Part shown: one piece after another, positions 10,901-21,717 of the stretch | Layout: each line of letters starts with the position of its first letter | Numbering within the stretch: the first letter of the stretch is position 1 | Source: Plantago elongata | Taxonomy: Eukaryota; Streptophyta; Magnoliopsida; Lamiales; Plantaginaceae | DNA: 24,791 nt | NCBI GenBank assembly: GCA_036897095.1 | Contig: JAYMSP010002351.1 | Location: 1-24,791, forward strand | Reading direction: 5' to 3' | Translations under genes and position numbers: made by a program | Notes under the pieces: model-generated | What the model saw: the letters and a program-made list of their open reading frames with translations, nothing else | What the model was told of the DNA's origin: nothing | Databases searched by the model: none

Positions 10901-11046
10901 AACGGCCAGTTTCACACACTATTCACTGTAATCCTCTTCCTAAAGAGGAGCCAAAGGCTGACACAGATAGTTCAGGCAGAACGATATCAATGGTCACAAG
11001 TTATGCCGATGAATCTTCTGCAATCAGGTCCGAACATGCAACATGA
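7964..11046 (+). CDS. OS9: OS-9 homolog, ER-associated degradation lectin (EBS6-like)
   Basis: Eight exons: 7964-8057, 8339-8415, 8748-8951, 9150-9221, 9541-9656, 9868-9934, 10007-10113, 10887-11046; 298 aa, close to the ~280-aa Arabidopsis protein. All introns are GT-AG and phases agree. OS-9 reads trimmed mannose glycans on misfolded glycoproteins in the ER lumen and passes them to the HRD1-SEL1L ubiquitin ligase. A hydrophobic signal peptide covers about residues 1-23. The plant-specific start of the mature protein has GGTFGRSSREPKFTIEFH. The MRH (PRKCSH-type) lectin domain runs from about 115 to 250 with W129-W130, Q142, R207, E227 and Y233 at the positions I equate with the human mannose-binding residues. 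Cysteines C135, C200, C215, C231, C239 and C243 are present for its disulphides. No HDEL-type tail is present. Start chosen because it gives the signal peptide and the right length. Confidence 0.94.
10690..10795 (+). repeat. short direct repeats in the last OS-9 intron
   Basis: TTTACAATTCATT or its variant TTCACAATTCATT occurs three times, at about 30-base spacing, partly preceded by AGTCA. Looks like a small degenerate tandem expansion inside the 773-bp intron. Confidence 0.6.
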
Positions 11047-11961
11047 GTCATGGACCATTTTTGTGAGAGTTTCCATTAGCATTGTACAAGGTTGAAAATG
11101 TGATTCTTTCTCCACTCCATCCGGCCCATGTATCCTCTGGGTTTGTAGAATTAACATATCAAAGAACTATATACCTAAATCAAGGACGATCAAAACACTG
11201 TAAATCTTACATTAAGAATGAATCAAGAGTTTAGCTCTGTCTTGGCTGATGAGGTATATTGTAACTATTTGTTAGTATGATACTACTACACATGAAAGCG
11301 ACTATTTAAATCTCGTCTTATATAGTTTGATACTGTTTGTTGAGGGCAAGTTACTTGTTTTGAGTCGAAGCTCCCTTGTTGGATTGAAGGGGACGTTGCA
11401 CCCACCTATGGTTTTTGTTCATCTCAAGCTTTTCGAAGGAAATGTTGTGTACTCATGAACCTTGAAGATATGTGTGAACGCATATGCCAATTCCGACTTT
11501 TGGTTCATATTTTACTCAACACAGGTTAAAGTTGCATGTCGCTATCTTATTTCATAATCTTTTTAAGATAAGATACGATGTTATAAATCCTTTTCAGTTG
11601 GAAAGGCAATTGAGTTGACAATCACAATTAGTCAATTTAGGTAATGCCTAACGCAACTCGAAAGAAGCTTTAAGACAAATGAATCCCGGTTCAAATAAAT
11701 AAAGCACTACAAGATGAAAGCTGACCTAACAAAGTGAACCCACTCAGGGCAAAGCAAATTGATTGCAGATAGGCGTAATACAAATATTACAACTTACAAA
11801 GAACTTTTTCTTTCGGAAATGAGGAACAAAGTATATGGTTACCATATGAAATTTTAATTCGTAATTGCAAAATGCAACCCGAGTGTGTATCTTCACCATG
11901 GTGATGAAATACAACAAAACACGACATCAATTCCTTAAAATACGAAAACATTTTTATATTT
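11047..11961. other. OS-9 3' flank, intergenic
   Basis: No gene recognised. The sequence is of ordinary AT-rich composition, with only short frames that look like chance. Confidence 0.5.
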
Positions 11962-12091
11962 AACTTAAAATGTATGAATGACAATGAATCACAGTTCAGT
12001 TGGTAAGCCGCTTCAACTCCAACCAATAAGTCACAGGTTCGAGTCACCCTTTAGCCGCTTAAAAAAAAACTTAAAACGTATGAAAATGACA
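11962..12091 (+). mobile_element. short tRNA-derived SINE with flanking direct repeats
   Basis: The body (about 11984-12067) has a D-arm-like A box, CAGTTCAGTTGGTAAGC, and a T-arm-like B box, CAGGTTCGAGTCACC, about 35 bases apart, then ends in a TTAAAAAAAAA tract. It is flanked by imperfect direct repeats, 11962-11983 and 12068-12091, both reading AACTTAAAA(T/C)GTATGA followed by ATGACA, which fit a target-site duplication. At about 84 bp the body is short for a plant SINE, so it may be a truncated or minimal copy. Confidence 0.6.
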
Positions 12092-12187
12092 GATATGATA
12101 CATCTGAGTTCGTAATCCCTTTAGCCGCTTAAAAAGAAACTTAAAATGTATGAAAATGACAGATATGATACATCTGAGTTCGTAATC
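12047..12187 (+). repeat. 70-bp tandem duplication next to the SINE
   Basis: Two nearly identical 70-bp units, starting with CCCTTTAGCCGCTT at about 12047 and 12117. They differ by only a few bases, including length or purity of the A run and one C/T change. The unit contains the SINE tail, the right-hand direct repeat and downstream flank, so it arose after the SINE landed and is fairly recent. Confidence 0.9.
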
Positions 12188-12204
12188 GGTTCGAAGTTCG
12201 AACC
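12188..12204. repeat. 17-base palindrome
   Basis: GGTTCGAAGTTCGAACC is a perfect inverted repeat around a central G, directly after the tandem duplication. It contains a B-box-like GTTCGAA word on both strands. Confidence 0.8.
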
Positions 12205-12805
12205 CGAGTCGATGATGCTAAACTTCAATCTAATTGTCACGAGCAGAGTTGTATCATCAGAGAGTTGGGATTCCACGTGATGACTAACCGAAAGGAAAAT
12301 GAGAATTGAGAGGATAAACCTGAAAGCCTGAAACAGAGTGTGAAACTGAGAACTTTGAAAGAAAATGAAAACTTGTCCACTAACCATCCACTAAAACCAC
12401 AAAAAAGCTCACAACTCTGCAATTTTTTACTGAAACTTAAAGTCGGCAAAGCCCACAATCTACCCAATCCTGGAGAAGAGAATGTCGGAAGCTACACACA
12501 CCACTAAGACTATCAAAGAAAACGCGTGGAAACCCATTAGACTCGTTGATGGTAGTTGGACTTGGACCTACGTGTCAGCGACATGTTCAATAAAATCCCT
12601 GCAATGGAATGGAATGCTGCTGCTGCTGCTACATTTGTCAAAGATACCTTTCAGCTTTCACACTCTCACGGGTCCTACCAATTCAAGCTTTGGTGCCCAC
12701 TCACTCACTTACTTGCCTGATTTTGCACTCTGTTAGTTGTTTCTTTCATTACTTTTTTTGGTTGATAATTGCCAAACCCAGTTGGTGTTTTTGATTTCTT
12801 AGTGG
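12205..12805 (+). other. promoter region of the receptor kinase gene
   Basis: No gene recognised. An ATG-led frame at 12482-12736 has no family resemblance and carries a CTG run. A TTTGTCAAAG word near 12635 contains a W-box core (TTGAC) on the minus strand. An immune receptor promoter could well use W-boxes, but a single core is weak evidence. Confidence 0.4.
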
Positions 12806-12839
12806 GTGGTTTGTTTTTCTTTTGTTTATTTTGGGAGAT

Positions 12840-13205
12840 TTCTTGTGGACTGGCTTTTTCTGCATTTGGGTTTTTTGTTTAGCTCTCAGTTTCTGTACTT
12901 CTTGGAAGTTGGTATCTTTTTGCATTTGGGTTTTGTGTCGTGCTCTCAGTTTCTATACTTCTTGCAAGTTGGCATTTTTTTTGCATTTGGGTTTTCTGTT
13001 CTATACTTCTTGCAAGTTGGTATCTTTTTGCATTTGGGTTTTCTAATTTGCTATCAAACTTGCAAATTAGCTTTTTTATTGTGTTTTTGCATTTGGGTTT
13101 TGTATAACTGTGTATGCTCTTCTCAGTTCAAGAATTGTTGGGAGTTGAGCATGTTCTTGCGTTTGTGTTCTGTGGTTTGTTCCCAATTTCAATACTCCTG
13201 GCAAG
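12840..13205 (+). repeat. ~60-bp minisatellite in the leader of the receptor kinase gene
   Basis: The word GCATTTGGG recurs at 12862, 12922, 12983, 13030 and 13089, so the spacings are 60, 61, 47 and 59. Between them lie repeated blocks GCTCTCAGTTTCTATACTTC and TTGCAAGTTGG. The fourth unit lacks about 14 bases. A diverged sixth unit follows at about 13150-13205. The tract is T-rich on the + strand and lies within 540 bases upstream of the ATG at 13380, so it is 5' leader, leader intron or core promoter. An AG at 13354-13355 could be a leader-intron acceptor. The frame across it stays open but has no ATG start and reads as hydrophobic noise. Confidence 0.9.
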
Positions 13206-13379
13206 TTGTCATTTCCATGTAACTTCAGTGGTTTCAGTAGAAGGCTGTCTGTTAGGCCTCTTTTCCATTGAGTGCATCTTTTGTGAGCTATTCCTCTTTT
13301 TCCTGAGTGTAAAGTTGGGATTTTTGGTCATTTTCCAGTTGGGTTCTGTGTTCAGGTCTGTTTGGTTGCTGATTATAAA

Positions 13380-16300
13380 ATGAATATGGCTTTGAGGCCT
13401 GTTTTGTTAATTGTCTTATTTTCAACTACATTGGTCAGTGTGTCTGGTTTGAACTTAGATGGTATAGCTCTGTTATCTCTGGTTAGGCACTGGAAAGATG
13501 TACCTTCATCCATTCAGTTGAGCTGGAATGCTTCTGATGCCACACCATGTTCGTGGTTCGGAGTGTATTGCAACCGTCACGGCTTTGTTGTTGAGCTGGC
13601 CTTGAACAGTTTGGGGATTTCGGGTCAGTTGGGACCTGAAATTTCGTATATGAAGCACTTGAAATTGATCGACTTTGGAATAAATAACTTCTCAGGTCCA
13701 ATTCCTCATGAGCTAGAGAATTGTAGCCGTCTCGAGTCTGTAGATATGAGTAAAAATAACTTTTCTGGAGAGATACCTACAAGTCTAGGCAAGCTGCAAA
13801 GGTTGTCATATTTATCCTTGTATTCCAATTCTCTTACCGGCACAATTCCTGAAAGTCTGTGTCAAATCCCTCTTTTGGATACAATATATCTCAATGATAA
13901 CAAGCTTAGTGGTCAAATTCCATCTGTTATTGGGAACATGAGTGTTCTCAAGGATCTCTATTTGTATGGCAATCGATTAACTGGTGTTATCCCATCCTCC
14001 ATAGGAAATTGCAGTGGGTTGCAACAGCTTTTCCTGAGTAACAATTTACTAGAAGGTGCATTACCTGATAGTTTGAATGATCTTGAGCTTCTTGTTAATT
14101 TGGGCGTAGACAACAACAATTTAGAGGGTAAGATTCCTCTGGGTTCGCGTGGTTGCAAAAGTATGCAGCTCTTGATTGTGTCATATAACAAATTCAGTGG
14201 AGGTATTCCGGCTGAATTGGGCAACTGCAGTAGCCTAACACAGCTTGCTGCAGTTCATTGCGGCCTAAGTGGTCTGATCCCGTCGTCTCTTGGCCAACTC
14301 ACAAACTTGAGTACTCTTTATTTATCTGAGAACCAGTTGTCTGGAGTGATTCCACCTGAACTAGGAAGATGCGAGGCTTTGACAGAATTGATGCTGTACA
14401 AAAACCAGTTGGAGGGCGAGATTCCGGATGAACTAGGTATGCCTACTGAACTGCACACTCTAATGCTTTTTGCTAACCGTTTGAGAGGTGAAATCCCAGT
14501 CAGTGTATGGACGATAAGAAAACTTAAATTTCTGCTTTTGTATGAGAATAATCTTACTGGACAAATACCTGACCAGATTTGTGAGCTAGAGCAGTTGCAG
14601 AATATTACGTTGTATGACAATAATTTCACTGGAGTTGTACCTCAGTGTCTGGGGATAAAAAACAACTTAACCGAAGTGGATTTCACTAGAAACAAGTTCA
14701 CTGGCCCGATTCCACCAAGCCTTTGCAGAAAGCAGCTGAGGAAACTCCTATTGGGTCAGAATTATTTTCAAGGAACTATACCTTCCGACGTTGGAAGTTG
14801 CTCGACTCTGACGAGATTGATCCTCAAACAGAATAATCTCACAGGTATGCTTCCGGAGTTTGTGGATAACTTCAACCTTTTATACATGGATGTTAGCAGC
14901 AACAGATTAAATGGATCCATACCCTCAAGTTTAGGATGCCTCACTAGTGTCACGTCTTTGGACTTGTCGTCAAATAGACTAACAGGTCATATACCCATGG
15001 AATTGGGAAGACTTGTGAATCTTGAGGCCTTGAATCTTTCTCACAATGGTTTAGAAGGTATGATTCCGGTTCAGTTGATGAGTTGCGAGAAGTTGTCACA
15101 ACTTGATTCGAGTTACAATATGTTGAGTGGGAGAATCTCATCCAACTTTAGTAACCTTGTCGAATTGTCTGTGCTGGATCTAAGTGAGAATCATTTAGAA
15201 GGGGGAATCCCACCGTTTTTGTTTCAACTTGGCAAGCTTCAAAGTTTGCAGCTTGGTGCAAATCTGCTAGGTGGGAATATTCCTCTTGGACCGAATGCTG
15301 AAGCTAGGAGCCTTACACTGTTGAATCTTAGCAGGAATGGAATCACAGGTCAAGTTCCTAGGGATTTGGGAAGATTGACGATGTTGGAGCAGCTAGATAT
15401 CTGCTGTAATAATCTGTCTGGTACTTTGGAAGCTTTCAGTGAACTCCACTCTTTAACTGAGGTCAACATTTCCCATAATGCCTTCAGTGGTCAAGTACCT
15501 GCTGCTCTTACAAAGTTGTTAATTTCATCTCCCTCCTCGTTTACTGCAAATTTCGAATTATGTGTGGATTGCTCCATGGAAAATGGAGTTACTTGTTTGA
15601 GCAATACGACCTTCCAATCCTGTGACCGGAAATCAGGAAAAACTGGCTTCAAACATGTCAATATTGCATTCATAATTTCTGCATCTGTTCTCTTTGCTGT
15701 CTTTCTGGCCCTTCTGGTTTCTTTCTTGTTATTGAGACCTGGAAGCAGTGACCGATTACACTTAGCTGAAGAAGGTGCTTCTTCTCTGCTCAATCAAGTT
15801 ATGGAAGCTACTGAGAACCTCCATGATCGGTATATTATTGGAAGGGGAGCACATGGAACGGTATATAAGGTAACTTTGGGTCCAGACAGGATGTATGCTT
15901 TGAAGAAACTTTCTTTTGTTGGAGGAAAGACAAGTATGATTAGAGAGTTACAGACCATTGGAAAGGTCAGACACCGCAATCTCATTCGACTAGAAGATTT
16001 TTGGTTAAGAAAAGACCATGGTTTGATTTTGTTGAGTTACATGAAGAATGGAAGCCTTCATGACGTCCTACACGAGAGAAGTCCTTTACCTTCACTAGAT
16101 TGGAACATTCGGTATAACATTGCATTTGGTACTGCTCAAGCACTATCATATCTTCATTTTGACTGCAGTCCAGCTATTATTCACCAAGACATCAAACCAA
16201 CGAACATTCTGCTAGATTCGGACATGGAGCCACACATCTCTGATTTTGGTATTGCAAAACTCATGGATGAGTCAGTTCCTTTGACATCATCCAGTGCAGT

Positions 16301-16816
16301 ACAGGGTACTATTGGGTACATTGCTCCAGGTATATTTTCTATTTCTTTATCACATCTTAAGTTTTCTACCTCAAACTGATCATATATTGTTTCACTAATA
16401 TGTTTGTTTGATTCTTGACAGAAAAGGCTTTTTCCACAAGAAGTAGCAAGGAGTCCGATGTATATGCTTATGGCGTCGTCTTGTTGGAACTGATTACTGG
16501 AAAGATGGCTGTTGATCCATCATTCAGCCAGGAAATGAGTATAGTGGAATGGGCGGAATCTATCTGGAGCAAAACTAAAGATGTTGATCTGATTGTGGAT
16601 CCAAACCTCGTAGATGAACTCATAGATTTGAGTATCAAGGAGCATGTAAAAGATATCCTCCTACTAGCTCTGAGGTGCACCGGAAAGGAGGCGGGCAGAA
16701 GACCGTCTATGAGAGATGTCGTGAAGCAACTGATACTAACCAATCCTAATTGTAGGAGTAAGAATACACATGCTTCTGCATGGGATACACAGTCCATAGG
16801 ATCTCCAAGCAGTTGA
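13380..16816 (+). CDS. PEPR-like leucine-rich-repeat receptor kinase
   Basis: Two exons, 13380-16329 and 16422-16816, joined by a 92-bp GT-AG phase-1 intron; 1114 aa, against about 1120 for Arabidopsis PEPR1. PEPR-type receptors sit in the plasma membrane, bind Pep danger peptides and start immune signalling; the ligand of this copy is unknown. Signal peptide about 1-24; an LRRNT segment with the CSWFGVYC pair; roughly 26-27 plant-type LRRs to about residue 735; a cysteine-bearing cap; one transmembrane helix near 760-785; then a Ser/Thr kinase. Visible kinase parts: glycine loop GRGAHGTVYK, lysine K842 (YALKK), helix-C E856, DFG at 955-957, and the APE motif across the splice junction. The catalytic loop reads IIHQDIKPTN (H935-Q936-D937), so the usual HRD arginine is Q. 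Intron position, just after GYIAP, is typical. Start: first ATG giving the signal peptide; a second Met lies two codons on. Confidence 0.92.
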
Positions 16817-17172
16817 GTCTGGCATTCTTTATATGCTTCTTTGGGCTTTAGGCTCATGTCATATAGTATGTAAGTTATCTCTTGGATGATTTAGGCTCAT
16901 GTCATTGTTCTGGAGTATTTGCATCTGGTCTCTGTCTTTTGTTCAAAATGCTTTAATTATGTTGTAAGTAAGAAAATTTTGCAGCTCATGTTCTGTTTTA
17001 AACTTTTGGTTTCCATAGACGACAATGAAGAAGCAATTGTGTAATAAATTGCAGTGCTACTTAAGCTGAGTAGTTATTCAAACTTCAAAGAGTACTGCTG
17101 TACAAAAGGAGTGACTAGCTATTAACTTGCATCAGCAATGCAATGTTAAGATATATGCATGGTTTACGGTTA
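16817..17172. other. convergent 3' intergenic region
   Basis: 356 bases separate the stop codons of the receptor kinase (+) and the NUB1-like gene (-). Both 3' UTRs must end here and may overlap. No other feature is seen besides the poly(A) signal. Confidence 0.6.
17043..17048 (+). terminator. AATAAA poly(A) signal, receptor kinase
   Basis: Canonical AATAAA 227 bases after the stop codon at 16816. A reasonable 3' UTR length for a plant kinase gene. Confidence 0.45.
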
Positions 17173-20100
17173 TCAAACTGAAACTGGCGGAATGTTCTCA
17201 GCAGACACCAGGAGAGCCAGATATTCAGCTACAGCTTCACCTTCTTTTGTAACTTCGATATCATAATCCGAATAAGCATCTGCATGTTGCAATTCTTCAG
17301 TAAGCGCATCCTCCATCTCTACATCCCGCTCAACAGAAGATTCTCCAGTACTGCTTTCGGCATTGCTTTCGTTAGCATGAACTGGAGGAGCATTTTCAGT
17401 ACCAGGTGCTGGGGCAGAAGGATTTGGATTTGCATTTGCCGATCCAGCAGTACTTCCGTTGGCTGGTGCTGCTAGCAAATGGTTTAATGCGTGTTCTTCA
17501 ATATCAAACCTACGAAGGGCTTCATCAACTACAAAACGCAGATATGGAAAAACGTATCAGATTTCTTGAACAAAATCTACCTTAACTACTTACTACTGTT
17601 TAAATTAAGAGCAAACCTGCTGCTGTTGGAAACCCCATTGCTACAAGACTGTCACGGGCAGCAGAAGTTGCCTTCCTTAATTTTCTTCTTTTCCTTGATA
17701 TGATATCACTCTGAAAACAATTGGTTATAAAGCATTAAGTTCAGGAGAAACCGGAAATAAAAATGATGGAGCTGAGCTCTTGAGAAAGCTATGCAACTAA
17801 GCCCCTGCTGTTCACTAACTCTTCTATTTGAGCCTTAGTCAGAAGTTTCCGCCCAGCATACAAACATCACCATGTGATGAGATATTTTTGTGACCAAAAA
17901 GAAATTTGTAATTGGTATATATAAAAAAGTTGACAAGACATTAGGGGATTTAATTGTTTTAAAAAAAAATCCACACAAGCTAAAAGAACCCACTTGTATT
18001 GTAGCATTAGTTTCAGGATTTGTTAGGTCATCAAGAGACTTTTGGGTGTCATTTTCGTTTCTCCGAAGGGCCTCAGCAGCAAGTTCTCTCTCAAACCTGT
18101 AAAACCGATCAACTGTCAGCTTATTTCAGATGCTATGCTAAATATACGGCAGTAATGAACTGGTCAATGAATTCTTTGTAGAATTTGAAACATGCCCAAG
18201 GCAAAGCCAAACATATTTCATTCACTCGATAAATTAAAACATCCTCATTTTGTTTACTTGTGAAAAGGGAACTAGTGAGCGTTTCACCACTCTGGTTTGG
18301 AAAATTGAAATAACCCCATCATCGATAAGATGTGCTATATCTACTAATGGGACTAATGTCTATTAGCACCATAAGTATATATGACTACTTCCAGTTTCTT
18401 TGCTCTTACACCTTTCTGGTTTAAGATTCAAATGGAGAAGAAGAAGAATAAATTGCATATGCCCAAAACATACCCAATGGAGTTGAAATAATTCACTTTG
18501 TTCATATCGACGGCTTTCTTAAGTGGTGTTACTCCATATCCCTTTTGCTCCCTGCATTTAAATTTTGGTTAGCTGTGTGGATATCAAAGAGTACACAAAG
18601 ATCAGAGCAATGAGAGGTTTAAAAGATAAATAATGAAAAGAATGAAGCTTACAGAATTTCCTTCTGTCTCTGGAGATTCTGTTCTCGTTTTTGTGTCCTT
18701 TTCACTGTCTCCTCTACAAGAAACTCAACAGCACGTTCAACATCCAAATTATTCATTCGAAGAGCCCTCTTTGATTCTCGTTCTTTGTATCCCATGTTCA
18801 TTAGTAAAGTCAGGGTCTCATCTTTAACTTGAAGCTGTTGAAAGAACCAGTTCCTTAGGAAGTTACTGATTTTGGTGTTCATAACAGGCAAAGATATACA
18901 TTGCACCATATATCTAGGTTGTCACCTGGTTGAATCTTGTTTGAGCTGAGATGAGGGCTTTCTTGGCTTTTTGCAGCTGACCACTATGATATGCGACCAC
19001 TCCTTCTAACAGCTCCATTCTCATGTGTCTATAGGGACAAACCATAGTAATAGAGAAGGAATAAGCCTATATTGCTCTATAAGATTCTGCAGCAACAAAG
19101 AGAGTAACGAAAGTTGACTAATGACTTACAGAGCTAGCTCCGGATAGCGCTCTCCTTGAAGAATCCTCAAGCGACTAGATTCTTTCCCATGAGCACGCTC
19201 AATGCCTTCCCTAGCTTTAGCGAGACGAATTCCTGCAACTGACAACCATCTGATATCCCGGAGCATAAAGTAGCACCAAACTATGTCTATTTGAACGATG
19301 GACACATTGTCGACCATCTACAAGGCCAAGAAGCACAACATTAGCATCAGCATTATACTTTTATCAGAACAATTATTTTCAGCCACCCTTCCATACATCC
19401 CACAAAATTATTAAGTTATTATAGAGCAACTTACTAATGATTCTCAGGAGTTAAATAATTTCCCAGCTGTTCATATTTTAGCTACACATGCTTTACGTCA
19501 TCTTCTAACATCAATAAGAGACAGTACTGGATCTTTTTATATTAAGTATGTGACAATTGCAAAGTTTGACATGATTACTTCTTTCAAAGTTTTGCCATTA
19601 ATAAAACAATCTCTCACCTCAATCACCTTCGGGTTGCACAGAGAGAAAGCCTCCTGCAAGAAATAAGTGAAGGGCACTTTATTAAAAATAATTACAAGAA
19701 AGTATAATACACATTTCTTTACAAGAAACGAATCATATCATTAACTTGAAAATAGCAACTAGGAGATGATCATGTATCCCACGTAATCATAGGACAAAGC
19801 TGAACATACGTCAGGCAAGAATAAAGGAAAGAAAATTCAAATGTCAGTTTGCCGCATTTTCAAAAGTATGAAACATTACTTTGATCAACCACCCTTTTAA
19901 TAAAAATGACTATATGTTAATTCATACTGTCCTACTATAGTGAGAAATAGTTCTAACAGGTTCTGCTAGATGTATAGATGAAAATTTTCTTGCATGAGGT
20001 GTTCAAGACATTAACCTCGCCCATGGTGAGCACTTCTAAGGCGTCTTTATATTGTTCCCTTCTAAGAAAAGTTTTTGCGCTTGCATGAAGCATGAGCCCC

Positions 20101-21651
20101 ATCATTATAGCCCTGCCAGATTTAATATGAACAAAATTAACACTCAAAGAGTACCCGAAAAGAATAAAGCAAACGCCCCTTGCCTATGTGAAGACAAGCA
20201 TATAAACCAAAACATCATAATGAATATATTGGTCTTAACAAACTTCTTACCTCTGATCAGTCTCAGATCCTAATTTCACCGTCTTCCCATTTTGATTTTC
20301 CAGCTCCAGATTGAAGTCCTCCACAGGCAATGTACCATCAGCATGTCGACTCGCCAATGCAGTGACAGTTGCTCTGTAAGGTGAAAAGTAGGCCAGCATT
20401 AGTTAACAAATAACAAATGGATCAAGTAGGTGATGAACACAAGAAGAAGATAACACTTAACAACCATCAGCATAAGACCAAAGATATTTAACAAAACAGG
20501 CTTAAAGACAAATTACTTCATATTCACATACAAATTGTTTTTCACTTATGAAAAGATCCTAAGCATGGAAAGAGTGGACAGTCTATCGGAACAAATCATC
20601 TAAAAGTATATGCAAGTATCATTCAAAAGTTTTGATTTCTTTCCAGTTTCAAACACATATCTATACTTCTTAACAAACTCCTTCGTAAAGGGGGTGTGGG
20701 CATCTTCAACAAATACTCCCTCCCACTCGTAAGTTCTAGTTTCTTTTACTATTTGCAAAATAAATTATGTCGATTTTCAACAAACTGTAGCGTTTAAATT
20801 CAGAAGTCGTCATCTATCCTGAATCTTGATTTCCCCAATTACAAACACTGCAATAACATCACAGGCACATCCACATACAAATATCGTCCAGTCTGACTAT
20901 GCTACACCATTCATGATTACCAAAATTCACCAAAGAAAGCAGTCCCTGTACCTAAGCTAGATAATAACGTACCACGTAGCATTCACCTAACATACTTTTG
21001 TCGTGGTCATGGACCCCAGCCCACCCCTGTGCCTAAGCTTATTATATCATTCAGATGATCACCTACCACCTAGACATTCGCCCAACATACTTCTCCTCAA
21101 GGTCAAATATGCAGCTATCCGATAACCTTATCTAGTTCAGGCATTCACCTAAGATACTATTCTACATGGTCAAATAAGCTGTCAAATAAATGATCTATCT
21201 CAAGCTAATATCTTCTTTCATCTACATGACACTCAAACCCCTTCAAATACCAACCAAAATTAACCATGTTTACGCAATCAATAAACCGAAAACTTACGAA
21301 CAGAACAAGAACAGTTGAGCAAGAAGACACTAACTTGAGCCTGGAAAGCCTGTTGGCACGCTCTTCCTCAGCCAAGAACTCATCCTTTACGGACTTGCCA
21401 TTATGATCAAGAGCAGTAGAAACCTTGGAAGCAAGAATCTTGGAGTTGTTCTTGACACCCAATTGGTTCAATTTATCATCGCCGTCTCGCAAAACCCTGC
21501 CGGCAAAGATGAGGTTTAGGCCGTCAGGTCCAACGAAGTCCGATGATCGGTTCGCGACTTCCTGTTTCAGCATCGAAACGGTCCACTCTTCGACTTCGAT
21601 TTCGAGAACTCCACTCCATGCCCCACCGATTTTCACTTTCACAGCAACCAT
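17173..21651 (-). CDS. NUB1: NEDD8 ultimate buster 1 (NUB1)-like UBL/UBA protein
   Basis: Eleven exons in coding order: 21335-21651, 20251-20373, 20016-20112, 19618-19653, 19130-19317, 18926-19028, 18653-18834, 18474-18551, 17994-18096, 17617-17710, 17173-17528; 558 aa, close to the ~560-aa Arabidopsis protein. All junctions are GT-AG and phases agree. NUB1 proteins bind NEDD8 and ubiquitin-like conjugates and steer them to the proteasome, so this is a cytosolic/nuclear factor that tunes cullin ligases. An N-terminal ubiquitin-like domain (about 4-78) is followed by a helical middle, VWCYFMLRDIRWLSVAGIRL. Three UBA domains lie at about 289-330 (LLMNMGYKERESKRALRMNN), 365-403 (IGFERELAAEALRRN) and 427-460 (LVAMGFPTAADEALRRF), then an A/P/N-rich linker and an acidic tail. 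A lysine/arginine-rich stretch SRKRRKLRK (about 414-422) could be a nuclear signal. Exon 4 is only 36 nt. The start follows a TATA box. Confidence 0.94.
20940..21180. repeat. degenerate tandem repeat in NUB1 intron 1
   Basis: A block reading CATTCACCTAACATACT recurs in variant form at about 20979, 21073 and 21141, each followed by a GGTCA word and preceded by a CTAAGCT/CTATCC-like word. Three diverged units of 70-95 bp within the 961-bp first intron. Confidence 0.6.
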
Positions 21652-21709
21652 TCTACTCTTTTGCTCTATGATTTCTTTTCGTCTTCTGAGAAATGAGAAA
21701 GAAGGTGAC

Positions 21710-21717
21710 TTTTTATA
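21710..21717 (-). promoter_or_regulatory. TATA box of the NUB1-like gene
   Basis: TATAAAAA on the minus strand, 59 bases before the ATG. Predicts a leader of about 30 nt. Confidence 0.55.

Noticed and set aside
10823-11095. 90-codon frame over the last OS-9 exon
   Set aside because: Out of frame with the OS-9 exon that clearly encodes the conserved C-terminus.
11984-12060. tRNA gene
   Set aside because: A and B boxes are present but the acceptor and anticodon stems do not pair and an A tail and direct repeats follow, as in a SINE.
12482-12736. 84-codon ATG-led frame upstream of the receptor kinase
   Set aside because: No family resemblance, low-complexity CTG run, and position in the promoter or leader of the next gene.
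12806-13222. Hydrophobic repeat protein (FLHLGF repeats)
   Set aside because: The frame has no ATG start and results from translating a T-rich minisatellite; the overlapping frame gives an equally repetitive product.
7964-21651. Functional cluster of OS-9, PEPR-like kinase and NUB1-like protein as one quality-control/immune system
   Set aside because: ERAD is known to affect receptor maturation, but adjacency of single plant genes is usually chance and the strands and promoters are separate; no sequence evidence links them.
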